A stretch of DNA of 64,000 bases. It comes from Dastarcus helophoroides (taxonomy: Eukaryota; Arthropoda; Insecta; Coleoptera; Bothrideridae). The stretch lies in assembly GCA_028583605.1 (NCBI GenBank), contig CM053326.1, positions 2,659,072-2,723,071 of the forward strand. Direction: 5' to 3'. Both the position numbers and the translations under genes were made by a program. The notes beneath the pieces were generated by a model. The model had not been told where the DNA came from. It was given only the letters and a program-made list of their open reading frames with translations, and ran no database searches. The stretch's first letter is position 1, and each line of letters opens with the position of its first letter. Shown piece by piece: positions 36,357-47,330 of the stretch.

Positions 36357-36566
36357 GAATAAAAGTGGGGTCGAGCCTTACGTCATTTGAATTCTGTGAT
36401 TTCTAGGTTTTTAAACGAATTCTTAAAGATTTTTATTTTCCCTTTTCAAGTTATAAAAAGTCGACATTAGAAATATATGAACAAATAATTTATGATTTTA
36501 TGCAAATAGTTTTGGGTGAGGAATGATGACATTACTTTAATTCAAGATTTAAAAGGAAAACTTTTC
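36357..36566. other. AT-rich spacer
   Basis: About 200 bp between solo LTR 3 and hairpin retroposon C, with no recognisable feature. Confidence 0.4.
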
Positions 36567-36860
36567 TTGATATTCGCTTTAATTTTGGTGAAACGGACTG
36601 GTCCTTGGTTATCTACAAAAATTGAAATACGAATCTTGTCCCCTGAAACCAAAAAAGATTAAAAAACACAACAAAGGTTGCTCTGACGCGTTTCGACGGC
36701 CAAGCTATCATCTTCAGAGGGATACTGCATCTCTGAAGATGCTAGAGCTATCTGATGATAGCTTGGCTATCGAAACGCGTTAGAGCAACCTCTGCTTTGT
36801 TTTTTAATCTTTCTTAATTTCAGGGAACAACATTTGTATTTCAATTTTTGATATTCTCTT
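36567..36860 (-). mobile_element. Hairpin retroposon, copy C
   Basis: An insert of about 268 bp is flanked by 13-bp repeats with one mismatch, TTGATATTCGCTT (36567-36579) and TTGATATTCTCTT (36848-36860). The arms AACAAAGGTTGCTCTGAC.. and ..GTTAGAGCAACCTC face each other around a GATACTGCATCTCTGAAG centre that contains a smaller nested hairpin. The 3' part (GAAACGGACTGGTCCTTGG) is at the left, in reverse. Confidence 0.75.
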
Positions 36861-38601
36861 GAATAACGGTCAAATTAAATTGAAATTCATTGAAAATTCT
36901 TGCGTAAAATTTTAGAAGCGTTACGATACTCATTCAAATTCCTCTGAAATGATACTGAAAACGAAGCTTTAATGCTGATTACTAGGGTCCCCATGATTAC
37001 ACCTATCACAAACAGTAGCCTTTCTAACCTTCCTTGTCATAAAATTCAATTTAAACCAAGGTTCTTTGCTCCGCAACGACTTTGAACGCAGCAAACTCTC
37101 TTTTTATAAAAGGTGTTTTATTTACTAAGGGAACTGTTAATAAATAGTACATTTTTATTTACAAACATCATTACAATGTCGTTTATTGTTTATTGTTTCT
37201 TATTCTTTTTCGTCCCGAAACCGCCCGTTTAAATTTTCCCTCGTTTGGGTTTCCGAAAGGTATTTCGCTGTTGGTCTATCGTCGGCTGCTTTTGACCGCC
37301 TTTATTCAGTATTTATTTAAATTAGCGTGAGCTCCCCGGCAAACTGACCTTTTTAGGCGCAAATTTTGAGCGGATACATTTATAAAGCTTGACAAGGTAC
37401 GTTACAAGGGTTAAAGTTATTCAAATTGATTTTAAAAGATGTCAGAAACAAATACTCTAATAAATTTCATGCATTTAACTCGCTTCCAAACAGTTTTACA
37501 CTGTAGAAGGTCAAATATAAATGATAAGTTATTATTTTTTAAAAGGCTAATCTTTTTGTTATTGTAAATACTTTGTGTTAGCGAATAAACGAATGAAGTG
37601 TTTTATCTTTGAGCGATAAAAATGCTAAATATGAAAAAATACTGTAACTCGTTTTAAACTAAAGTAAAAATTAGGTCATTTGAATTTACAATGATTTAAT
37701 AAATGAACAATGGTCGAAAAGGGCAACGTAATTGATTTAAGATTCCATAAAGAACCAAAAGACAGTACATTAAATATTTGCTTTGTTAAAAAATATTTTC
37801 GTTTTTATAACTGTATTAATAAGTGTTATTTTGTTGCAGGATTTTCTGATAACCTCTGGCAGGTGAGTATTATTAAATTACCAAAATATGGAAATTGAAA
37901 AATATTTTTACGTTCGTCGTTATCAATGATAAACTGCGACCAATGGTAAAATGTTCATATTTGCGAAATCGTCAAAACGCAAGGACGGATATACACACGT
38001 TTGCTATACATAATTCAGTTGAATAACTTAATTAAAATGGTGCATATCGTCTGGGAAATTAATAAATTACGCTGCGACTAGCATCCCAAGCTTTATAATT
38101 TAAACATTCTTCTTTTTTATACTTTCTCTTGGCCAACATAACTTTCACACTTCAAATTGCTGAATTATAAATTTAGAGAAACACGCCAAGTCTGGAGAAG
38201 CATGCAAGTTGTTTTAAATATCTGACCTTCTCTCTTATCAGCTTGAATAATGATAAAAAAAAATCAGAACTTTAACAACCTTATTATTAACTATATTAGA
38301 AAAGTATGAAATATAAGAGGTGGTTACAAATAATGTTTATTGAGTGTTGTGTAATGTATAACGCGAGCTACAGTTGAAAATATTTACAACTAACAACCAT
38401 GCACCAATTTCGGCCTTTCGTCGCCTTATCGGTATGGTACTGTTGTTGCGTTGATTTAATATAGTCAGTCAATGGTTGCTGTAAGCATTTCCAACTTACA
38501 ACCAAATACTCAAGACACGTAAATTCCATTGAGTAACTTGTTACTGGCTTTTGAGGAATATTTTTGCTGTATGCTAATTAAAGCAATTATTTGTGAGAAT
38601 T
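36861..38601. other. Low-repeat DNA with part of a local repeat family
   Basis: No recognised gene. A short segment at about 38365-38450 (GCTACAGTTGAAAATATTTA then TTTCGGCCTTTC) is a copy of the repeat found at 43.03-43.26 and 44.03-44.11 kb. A possible 23-nt exon at 37840-37862 is discussed in findings. Confidence 0.45.
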
Positions 38602-39679
38602 ATAACCAGCAGTGGCGGCTCGCATATAGGCACTGTGGAACTGCAGCACCCCCAATTTCGCTTAGGAGTTTTTTCTCAAAATTTTCCGAACACTTTTTCT
38701 TAAACAATTTTTTGTAGAGATTTTAAATTTTCTCTGATTTCTTTTTATAGAAATGACAAGTTTCTTTTACGAAGTTACGGGATTATAAAACCTGTTTTAC
38801 TTTTTTTCCAATTTTTGTAAAAATTTTGAGAAAATAATTGAAATTTCAAAATAAAATCTAACTTCAACTCTTCCCGCATTTGAATATTTCTCTAAAAAAA
38901 ATTAGTAGCGAATATTCGAGTTTTTACCTGAAATCCCAATTTCAACTTTTTTTGCATAAAAATTTTGAGTTTCTTCTAGATATTTCGATTTATTTAAGAA
39001 CATTTTAATTTTTTCTGCGAAGTTTCCATTTTTTTAAAAATATTTTATGAAAAGAAATTTTTCATAACTTCCTATTTTTTCTGAATTTCTGAAAATGTTA
39101 TTCTTAACATTTCTGGAAATTTTAACTTCTCCAAATTTCTTGTTCCTCTAATTTGCTTTAAAAATGTTCAGCTTTTTCACTAAACTTTGACATTTCATTG
39201 TTCATTTTATTTTCTAGTTTTGATAACGCTTAGCAAAAAACCCTAAAATTTCTAAAAAAAAATGTCAACATTTTGGAAAAACGAAGAAATTTTAAGATAA
39301 AATTTAATTTTCAATTGCTTTCGCATTTTTCTAAAATGAAATAACAACCGAGTCTTGGATTACTTTCGTAAAATTTTAATTTCAACCTTTTTGTAAAGAT
39401 ATTTCAAATTTTTTCTCAAATTTCGATTTTCTCTAAAACATTTTGATTTTTTCCCATGAAATTTGTTTTTCTCTAAATATTTTATGCAAAGAATTTTTTT
39501 AGAATTCCACTTTTGTTGGAGGTTTTGTCTTTAAAATATTTCTCCTTGTAAAAATTTTGATTTCTCTAATTTTAGAAATGTTCAAATTTTTCACGAAATG
39601 TTAATATTTTAAAGCACCTTTTATTTTGTAATTTTGATAAGAAACTGAAAATTATTAAGTGGCGAACTTCGTACCACCT

Positions 39680-40068
39680 CAGAATTAATAATTATTGTTT
39701 TAACTCATTAGCTAAATTAACTTTTACATTATAATATTTAATACGCTGGCCTGTTGCCAGGTAAATCCTACGCTAAAAATGGGTCACAATTAAAACAGAT
39801 GCAGTGCAATCTACTGGAAATTGATTACAACACATTTACGGTTAGTGTAGGTTGCAGTACATTTTTGTCATGTTCCTGTTATGAATTAGAGATGGCGCTC
39901 TACGGATTCCTTATAAAATATGTGAATTTTTTCAATGTTTTAGCCTTTATTCTGCTATTCGAAGCCGAGGCAAATCCAACAAAGCAAAGAACATAAAAAT
40001 CCGTTTAGCCGTTCCGAAGTTATGAATGGCGTAACTAACACCACTTTGTTTTTTGTATAGAGATAAAT
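39680..40068 (+). mobile_element. Possible LINE/SINE 3'-end relic inside the hAT-like element
   Basis: Non-minisatellite segment. Near its end AAAAATCCGTTTAGCC, GTTCCGAAGTTATG and TTTTTTGTATAGAGATAA resemble the 3' tails of arthropod RTE-type LINEs and their SINEs as I remember them. An 80-codon plus frame (39754-39996) has no recognised motif. The assignment is tentative. Confidence 0.35.
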
Positions 40069-40270
40069 TTAGAGAAAATAAACTCCAAATTTGAATAAAA
40101 TAAGAAAACTGTGAGAAAAATTTTGAAACTTCAAAAAAAATGAACCTTGTAAATTTCAACATTTTTTGCAATTCGATTTTCTTTAAAAAAAAATACTACT
40201 ACTGTAGGACCAAAGAAAATTCTGAAGCGAAATTTACAATTTTTCTTAAAATGTTAAATTTATTCTTGAA

Positions 40271-40382
40271 ATTCTCAAGCTCGAATTTAAAGATTAAGAG
40301 CAAATTTTGAAGAAAAAGCACACAATATTCTCAAGCTCGAATTTAAAGATTAAGAGCAAATTTTGAAGAAAAAGCACACAAT
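40271..40382 (+). repeat. Perfect 56-bp tandem duplication
   Basis: A 56-bp unit starting ATTCTCAAGCTCG at 40271 is repeated without a mismatch from 40327. It lies within strongly diverged minisatellite, so this duplication must be recent. Confidence 0.95.
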
Positions 40383-42992
40383 ATTTCTAAGAAAAGTTGA
40401 AATTTCTTATTTTTATACGAAGTTTTTGGAATAAAGTAACAATTTAAGAATCAAAGAAAAAAAACTTTTAAAAGTAGATTAATTGTCAAAAATATTCTTA
40501 AAATTTCAACCTTTAAAGTGGGAATTATTGAAATTTTCGAGAAAAAGAGCCAACATTTCAAGGAAAGTCACAAAATTTCGAAATTAAAAACAATCGAAAT
40601 GTTGCAAAAAAATTAATCAACATTTTAATGCTTGAAGTTAATATTTTGAGGTTAAAATTTAAATATTGACAATTTATTTATACATAAACTGCAAGTTTTT
40701 TTCGAAATTTGTTTTAGAGCTTCGAACGATTTTAAAAACTCGAAAATTTTGTTACTAGGAGTAATATTTATTTTAATGTAATAATGAATATAATAATAAT
40801 AATACTAAAAAACTTTTTAAAGCAAAAAATTCTCAATTATAAAAAATAAAGCCAAATTTATTAGAAAAGCCGAAGTTTTGACAAAAAGTGGAATTTTTAA
40901 AAATTTCAAAATTTTTTTAAAGTCAAATTTCCAAAAGAATTTCGAAAAAAGTTAATATTTTGAAAAAATGTTAAATTTTTAAAACAGTCGACATTTTTAA
41001 TAATTTTGTGAATGAAAAAGGGCAAAATTTTTAAAAAATATTGACATTTAAAGTAAATTGCAGAATTTTTAATTCAATTTTCAAAGAAGCTGAATTTTTG
41101 ATTATTGGGAAAACTCAAAATAGTCTAAAAATTCGTAATTATTAAAAAGGTTGAAAGTTTGAAAAGGTAAAATTTTGGAAAAGTCGAAATTTTGAGTAGC
41201 TGAAATTTAAAATAAAAACTCACTTTTTTTAAAAGTTGAAGATTTAGTTGGGAATGTTGAAAAAAATTATAAATAATATTTTGAAAAAAGATAATATTTT
41301 GAAAAAAGTTTGAAGTCAAGTTTCCAAAAAGAGTCGAAGTTCTGAACAAAAAAGTCGACGTTTGGAAATCGAGTCACACTTTACGAATTAGTCGAAACTT
41401 TCAAAATACGTTCTTAAGAAATGTTTCACTTAAGAGAAACATCAAAATTTTCAAATAAAATATTGTTAGTTTGCAAAGAATGTTGAAATTTTGAAAATAG
41501 TTTAAATAAAAAAAATAGTTGAAATTTTTAAGATTTTTCAAAATTTTTAATTTTGGAAAATGGCTAAAATTTTGAAAAATTCGAACATTTGAAAAAATCG
41601 AAATTTTCAACAAAGTGTGAATTAAAAAAAAGTAGAAAATTTTAAAAAAGCAGATTTAAGAAAATTTTCAAAAATATTGTCTAAATTTTTTGACACTTTG
41701 ATTTTTCTAAATTTTGAGAAATATCCGAAGTATGTAAACAAAATTAAGGATAAGGCAAACACTGTTTAAAACTTTCAAATTTCCAAAAGAAGTCAACATT
41801 TTAAAAATGAAGAAATTTTTAAACAAATAGGTCTAAATTAAAAAAAAATATTAAAACATTGAAAAAAGTAGACACATTTAAAAGATCTGAGCACTATTAT
41901 GGAGTTTTTAAAATAATTGGAAATTTTAAAAAAGTTTAAATTTCGAATAATTGGAAAATTTTTACCCAAATTATCAACAAAAACCAAAATTATCGAAGTC
42001 GGAATATTGAAAACGAGTCAAAAATTATCAGATAGATCGAGGTTTTCAAAAGTCGAAATATTGAGAAGTCAAATGTTAAAATTTTTGGTGGTTAAAACTT
42101 TGAACCAAAGTTGAAGATTTTTTTTAAAAAAGATTGAAATTTTAGGTTAAAAAAACTAAAATTTTGAAAAAATATTTAACTTTTCATAAAACGTCAAGAT
42201 TAAAAAAAAAATTGAAATTTTGAAAGAATTTTGAAAATTAAAAAGTGGCCAAATTTTAAAAAAACATAAATAATCGAAAATGTGAAAAAAAAGTCGACAT
42301 TTTATAAAATGTCTCCATTTTAAAAAATCGAAACTTTGCAAAAAGGTCGAAATTTAAAAAATAGTTGACATTAAAAAAACAGTCGAAATTATTAAGAATC
42401 GAAATTTTTAATAAAAATATTATAATTTTGCAGAAGAAAATGATGAAATTTTGAAAAAGATCGAAAATTTTGAAATTTTGAAAAGAATCGAAAATTTAAA
42501 ATTCAAGACTCAAATTTTTAAAAAATTTACATTTTCAGAGAAAGTAAAAATTTTGAAAGGGTGAAAATTTTGGATAAATGTACTTAATTTTCAGAAAAAA
42601 CACAAGAAAAAACAAAACACCGAAAAGTTGAAATATTTTCGAAAATGGAGATGTGTTTTAAAAGAGTATACACAGATTTTCGTAAAAGTCAATACTTAAA
42701 AATAAAATAATGTTGAAATTACAAGATAAAACTCTAAATTTTGGAATACGATCGAAATTTGGAAAAAATCCTGTCTTTCAAATAAGGCGACATTATTAAA
42801 AATTTTCATTGTCAAGTTTTCTAAGAAATCTAAAATTTTCGAAAAGTTACATTTTGAAAATGTCGAAATTTTTAGTCGATATTTTAAAAAGTTGACATTT
42901 TGAAGTAATTGACATTTGGACCAAACATAAAAAGCTAAACATTGCCGCAGCACCCCCATTAGTTTTGGCTACGAGCCGCCACTGATAACCAG

Positions 42993-43791
42993 ATTACGAT
43001 GTTGAGGAAGTCATAAATGTTACTAGCGTGAGGTAACTGTATTGTATTGTGGGTTGCATAGGATGCATAGGATACAAAGTTATGTACGATGTAACTAAAC
43101 TCAGGGAGATCACTAGTAATAAGACAACTAGCTTATATTATAGGTTGCATAGCTTATTGTAATGAAACAGTCGAAAGTGCTACAGTTGAAAATATTTACA
43201 AGCAACAACGATAAACCGGTTTCGGCCTTTCTTGGCCTCATAAGTATGTCACGGTCAGTCATTTTCATTGAGTGACTTTGGGTTGTATCTTATGAGGAAC
43301 ATTTTTATTATATTCTAAATGATATCTAATGGTATCTAACGCCGTTGCTATGCAACCCATAATAAAAGATCATTACCTAACTATTAATAATCTTTGTGGC
43401 TTTAGTTCAATTACAGTTTTTTTTTATGTTCAATCCATTCGCAAAGGATAGCCCTATTATACCTTCAAAGCAACGCGAGTAGGATGCGGAAACAAGGATA
43501 GATGGCGATGAAATCTCAAAATTTCACCTTATTTTATCGAAATATAGATTTAATGGAAACTATGAATTTAAACTTTAAAAAATTGCTCCTTAATGTCGAG
43601 TTTTATGTCGAATTTTAACGTCGAGTTTCGATATTTTTCATGAATCAGAAATTTTAAAATCGAGTCGATATATCGAAATAAAACTTAAGCTAGATAACTC
43701 TATTATAGTGTGGGTTGCAAAGCAACATCCGTGTACTTAAATTTAGACATATCACTAGTAATAAAGTTACTAGCTTATAGGTTGTATAGCA
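42993..43791. repeat. Local repeat family R with intervening DNA
   Basis: GGGTTGCATAG, CACTAGTAATAA and ACTAGCTTAT words occur at about 43050-43150 and again at 43690-43790. GCTACAGTTGAAAATATTTA then TTTCGGCCTTTC follows at about 43180-43240. Further partial copies are at 38365-38450 and 44046-44110. Function unknown. The repeat is useful because one copy shows the site without the hairpin retroposon. Confidence 0.6.
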
Positions 43792-44045
43792 CAATTTTGG
43801 TGGAACGGACTGGTCCTTGGTTATCTTTAAAAATTGAAATACAAATCTTGTCCCCTGAAACCAAGAAAGTTTAAAAACACAACAGAGGTTGCTCTAACGC
43901 GTTTCGATAGCCAGGCTATCATCTTCAGAGAGATATTGAATCTCTCTCTATCTCTCTGAAGATGATACGTTGGCTATCAAAATGCGTTAGAGCAACCTCT
44001 GTCGTGAGAAGGTGGTTTCAGGGAGCAAGATTTGTATAGCACAAT
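43792..44045 (-). mobile_element. Hairpin retroposon, copy D, 14-bp target duplication
   Basis: The 226-bp insert at 43806-44031 lies between perfect 14-bp repeats TTGTATAGCACAAT (43792-43805, 44032-44045). It contains facing arms (GGTTGCTCTAACGCGTTTCG and its reverse) around a CTCTCTATCTCTCTGAAG centre, and the 3' module GGTGGAACGGACTGGTCC at its left in reverse. A related copy of the surrounding repeat at about 43146-43195 reads straight through the site. Confidence 0.9.
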
Positions 44046-45990
44046 GTAATGAAACCGTCGAACGTGCTACAGTTGAAAATATTTATAAGCAACAACCATA
44101 AACCGAGGTGGTGGTTACTGTTGGAGTTTTTTGGAACATTAGTTGCCCGGATAGCAAGATTGTGGTGGCTTCTCCTTTTAGCCTGGTCACGCTTATTTCC
44201 AGAATGTCCCATTTGATCTTTTACAATTTATTTTCTAAGGCAAGTCTGTGCGCATGTAATCTCATAGCTCGGATGTTTTAGGTAGAACTTATTACGGTGT
44301 TCTTGCTGCGTTTTTTCTACTTTAGATCATAACCAAACAATGATAGCAATAATCTGTTAGATGTGATGTTGTCAGATGTATCGCAGCCAAGAGAATACGT
44401 TAATCAAATGACATTTAACATGTCATCGATATAATTAAATAGTCAAGATAATCCGTCGCGATCTTAATATATAAGATAATATATGATTATACATTTTATT
44501 TATTTTAATGAAAAATAAAGTAATTTTATTCTGACTTACAAGTTGTGACCGGACTAGATTGCACGCAGCTTCCAAAATTTTTAAGCTGGAAGTAATTCAA
44601 ATTCTAAAGTGTTGCTGTAAGTATAAATAAATAACAATTGAGATTAATTGCGATGCGAAACATTTTAACGTAATTTAGAAACATCGCCGTTCTAAAAATA
44701 TTACGACCGGACATAATGTGCATTTTATTTTCGCCTTCCTTCGGTCAAATAGCAATGCATAAATTATTCAACGCAACGTAACAAGGGGAAAACAAGATTA
44801 TAAAACATTTTGCGATAATGATGTAAAACGTGATTACAAGCATATGACGTCATCGTAAACAATTGCATATATCTGTCGATTCCTGCAGTTTTAATAAATC
44901 GCACCAAAGCGATCTCAACAACGCTCGAATTAGCTGTGCAAAGTGATTAATTTAATCATCAACGATTATTGTTCGGAGGAACAAAAAGGTTATCGAACGA
45001 GTGGAATGATAAAATCATGTGTGAAAGGAAAACGAACGACTCGGCGTTTAGAAGCGGAAAACAGCTTTGTTTCCCCCTCTAACTCCATTAGGGGATTCAT
45101 CCCCTATAATAATCCGCACAACCCACTTGATTTATATTTTTTATATTTGTTAATTTAAATCGTGACTCTTCTACAAACGACTCTTTCAAACTTTCCCATT
45201 TTATGTGATATCGGAAAACCTTATCGTTAACTGGCTGTAGTTTACTACACGCGTTATACAATAAATAATAATTCTAATAAACTGGATTTTGTAGCAATGG
45301 TGTTAAATGTCAAAAAAACAATAAAGATGAGTGTTGAATGAAGAAATTAATAAGAAATGGTGTGATGGTGATGTCGTAATGAAAGCGACTGGTCATTCAT
45401 CAGTTTACAATGCGACTTTGGATGAAAGCATGTACAGTACAGTAATTTTCACGCAATCGCGCAAATCTATTCGTAACTCTTAACTCGTAACATTATAACA
45501 ACTGGAATTTTAACGAATGGTGACCACAAACGTAATAATATCCCTATTATATGATTTATGTATAATCTAAAGACAAATTTACATTTTCCACTTTGAATGT
45601 GCATCGACAGTGATTCATCTGCAAGGAGCATTTTCCCAAAGTGAACATCCAATATAATGGTTTACGTTCCATTTTTGAATTCTGTAGTGCAGATCAATTA
45701 CATTTAGATGTATACTTGACAAACTAGCAATTCTAGCAAAGGTTTATTCATTGTGGGCAATACAGTAATTACGCGCCGTTGATATTCAATGCAATACACA
45801 CCGCAGCTAGCTGAGACTTTGCAATCGAATGCACTAATTTACCGCGAACTCATGAACCGCCTTTTTCATTGTGAATGCTTTAAGATATTTTGGGGTGTCA
45901 TCATTTCAATAAATGTTGCCACCATTTCAATGAATGTTGCCACCGACTGCATAAATATCTATTCGAAAATCCTGTCTTACTGCTGCCTCA
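44046..45990. other. Low-repeat DNA, no recognisable gene
   Basis: Starts with the rest of repeat R, then AT-rich single-copy-looking sequence. Frames at 44943-45158 and 45789-46016 (plus) show no recognisable domain. AATAAATGTTGCCACCATTTC and AATGAATGTTGCCACC near 45910-45945 are a small tandem duplication. Confidence 0.45.
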
Positions 45991-47205
45991 TATACAGGGT
46001 GAGTCAGAAAGAATAGGCCAACGCTAAATTCGAAATTCTAAACACAATATTACGATAGAGCTCAATATGCCTTATACCAATGTGGCTGGTTTACGACATA
46101 CGGGGCGTTCAAAATTTAATTTTTTTTTCTGAAATTTCTCAATAACTGAAAGAGTTTATGTTATAAATCTAAAAATTAAAAGGTTTATGTTTTTTGGTGT
46201 AAGGATTACGAATTTTAAGCTTACTTTGACTTTTCTCCTAGAGGGCCCTAGATTAGCCGTATTATTTGTGTAAATTAATACATATTTTGTTTGTATGTTG
46301 AGTTACGCTTAAAACAAATAAAGAATATAAATGAACGATTAATTCTACAAAGAAAAGGTACTCTTGCCTGAGTCGTCTAAAACTATTGGTTTTTAAGATA
46401 TTTCCATTTAAAAGTTTTAATATATTTTTTTACGATTTTTGAAGGCGCAGATATTACAATATTTTTTCAAATTTAAAGAAGTTAGTTTTTCAGAAAGAAT
46501 TAAATTATCTTCAGGAGTTGCGGTAAATAATCCAAGAAGCCGCAAATTTATTTAAAAATAATATGGACATTTTGATTTTGACATTTAAGAAAGTTAATTT
46601 TAAAATTTATTAAAGTAGGTGGTAGACACTTCCAACATTCGATTTGAAGTTTGTTATTGTCTCTAATACCAATAATTTTAATTGCTGTTTACTGCGGCTT
46701 TGATTCCTTCTCCGTATCTTTGCATATTTTAAAAATCAAAAAATAAAAAAAATACATTGAACCTTTTAAATGCAAATAACTCTAAAACCAATAGCTTTAG
46801 ACGACCCCACCAAAAGTGCCTTTTTCTTTGTAGAATGAATCGTTCTTTTATATTCTTTATTTGTTTTAAGCGTTCTTTTATAATATTGACCTGTTTTAAG
46901 CATAACTCAACACATAAAAAAATGTATCTTAATTTACGTAAATAATAATGTCAAACTGGCCCCTCTAGGGGCACGTTCAAAATAAATCTAAAATTCGTAA
47001 TTCTTACACCGAAAAACATAAAATTCCCAAATATTAAATTTATAGCATCAAAACTTTCTCAGTTATTGAGAAATTTCAGAATAAAATTTAAACTTTGAAC
47101 ACCCTGTATCACATTAGTATTAGGCATATTGAGCTCAATCGTAAGATTTAGGTGTGTAGTATCTCCAGTTAAGCGTTGGCCCATTCTTTCTGATCACCCT
47201 GTATA
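45991..47205. mobile_element. CAGGGTG-ended inverted-repeat element, 1.2 kb
   Basis: The element at 45995-47201 begins CAGGGTGAGTCAGAAAGAAT and ends in the matching ATTCTTTCTGATCACCCTG. It is bordered by TATA on both sides. The arms share long stretches (GGCCAACGCTTAA-like, GAGCTCAATATGCCT, TTCTCAATAACTGA, CTAGAGGG, CCAATAG) almost to the centre, so the whole element folds on itself. There is no transposase frame. Ends and 4-bp AT-rich target match the 16.96-18.02 kb element in type. Confidence 0.8.
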
Positions 47206-47330
47206 GGAATGCAACATCGTTCAAAAAAGCATCGATGTTTGAACATCGATATTTTTTTTTAATAAAACATCGATGTCTGAAACATCGGCATTCGATAACG
47301 ATACATCGATGATTTTCCGATGTTTTTTAA
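47206..47330. repeat. CATCGATG-rich tract
   Basis: About eight CATCGATG/ACATCGAT words in 120 bp, starting GGAATGCAACATCG directly after the inverted-repeat element. Iterated words of this kind are typical of some hAT subterminal regions. Minisatellite follows. Confidence 0.55.

Larger units (their letters stand above)
38602..42992 (+). mobile_element. hAT-like element, 4.4 kb, minisatellite interior
   Basis: The element at 38610-42984 has 13-bp terminal inverted repeats CAGTGGCGGCTCG and is flanked by perfect 8-bp direct repeats ATAACCAG (38602-38609, 42985-42992), as expected for hAT. A GCAGCACCCCCA word lies just inside both ends in the same orientation. The interior has no transposase frame. 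It holds minisatellite in plus orientation (38.65-39.66 kb), a 380-bp different segment, then minisatellite in minus orientation (40.07-42.93 kb). It is non-autonomous, and the interior is the same repeat found across the window. Confidence 0.85.

Noticed and set aside
38610..42984. Autonomous hAT transposon
   Set aside because: No frame longer than about 90 codons and no transposase motif inside. The ends are supported, the enzyme is not.
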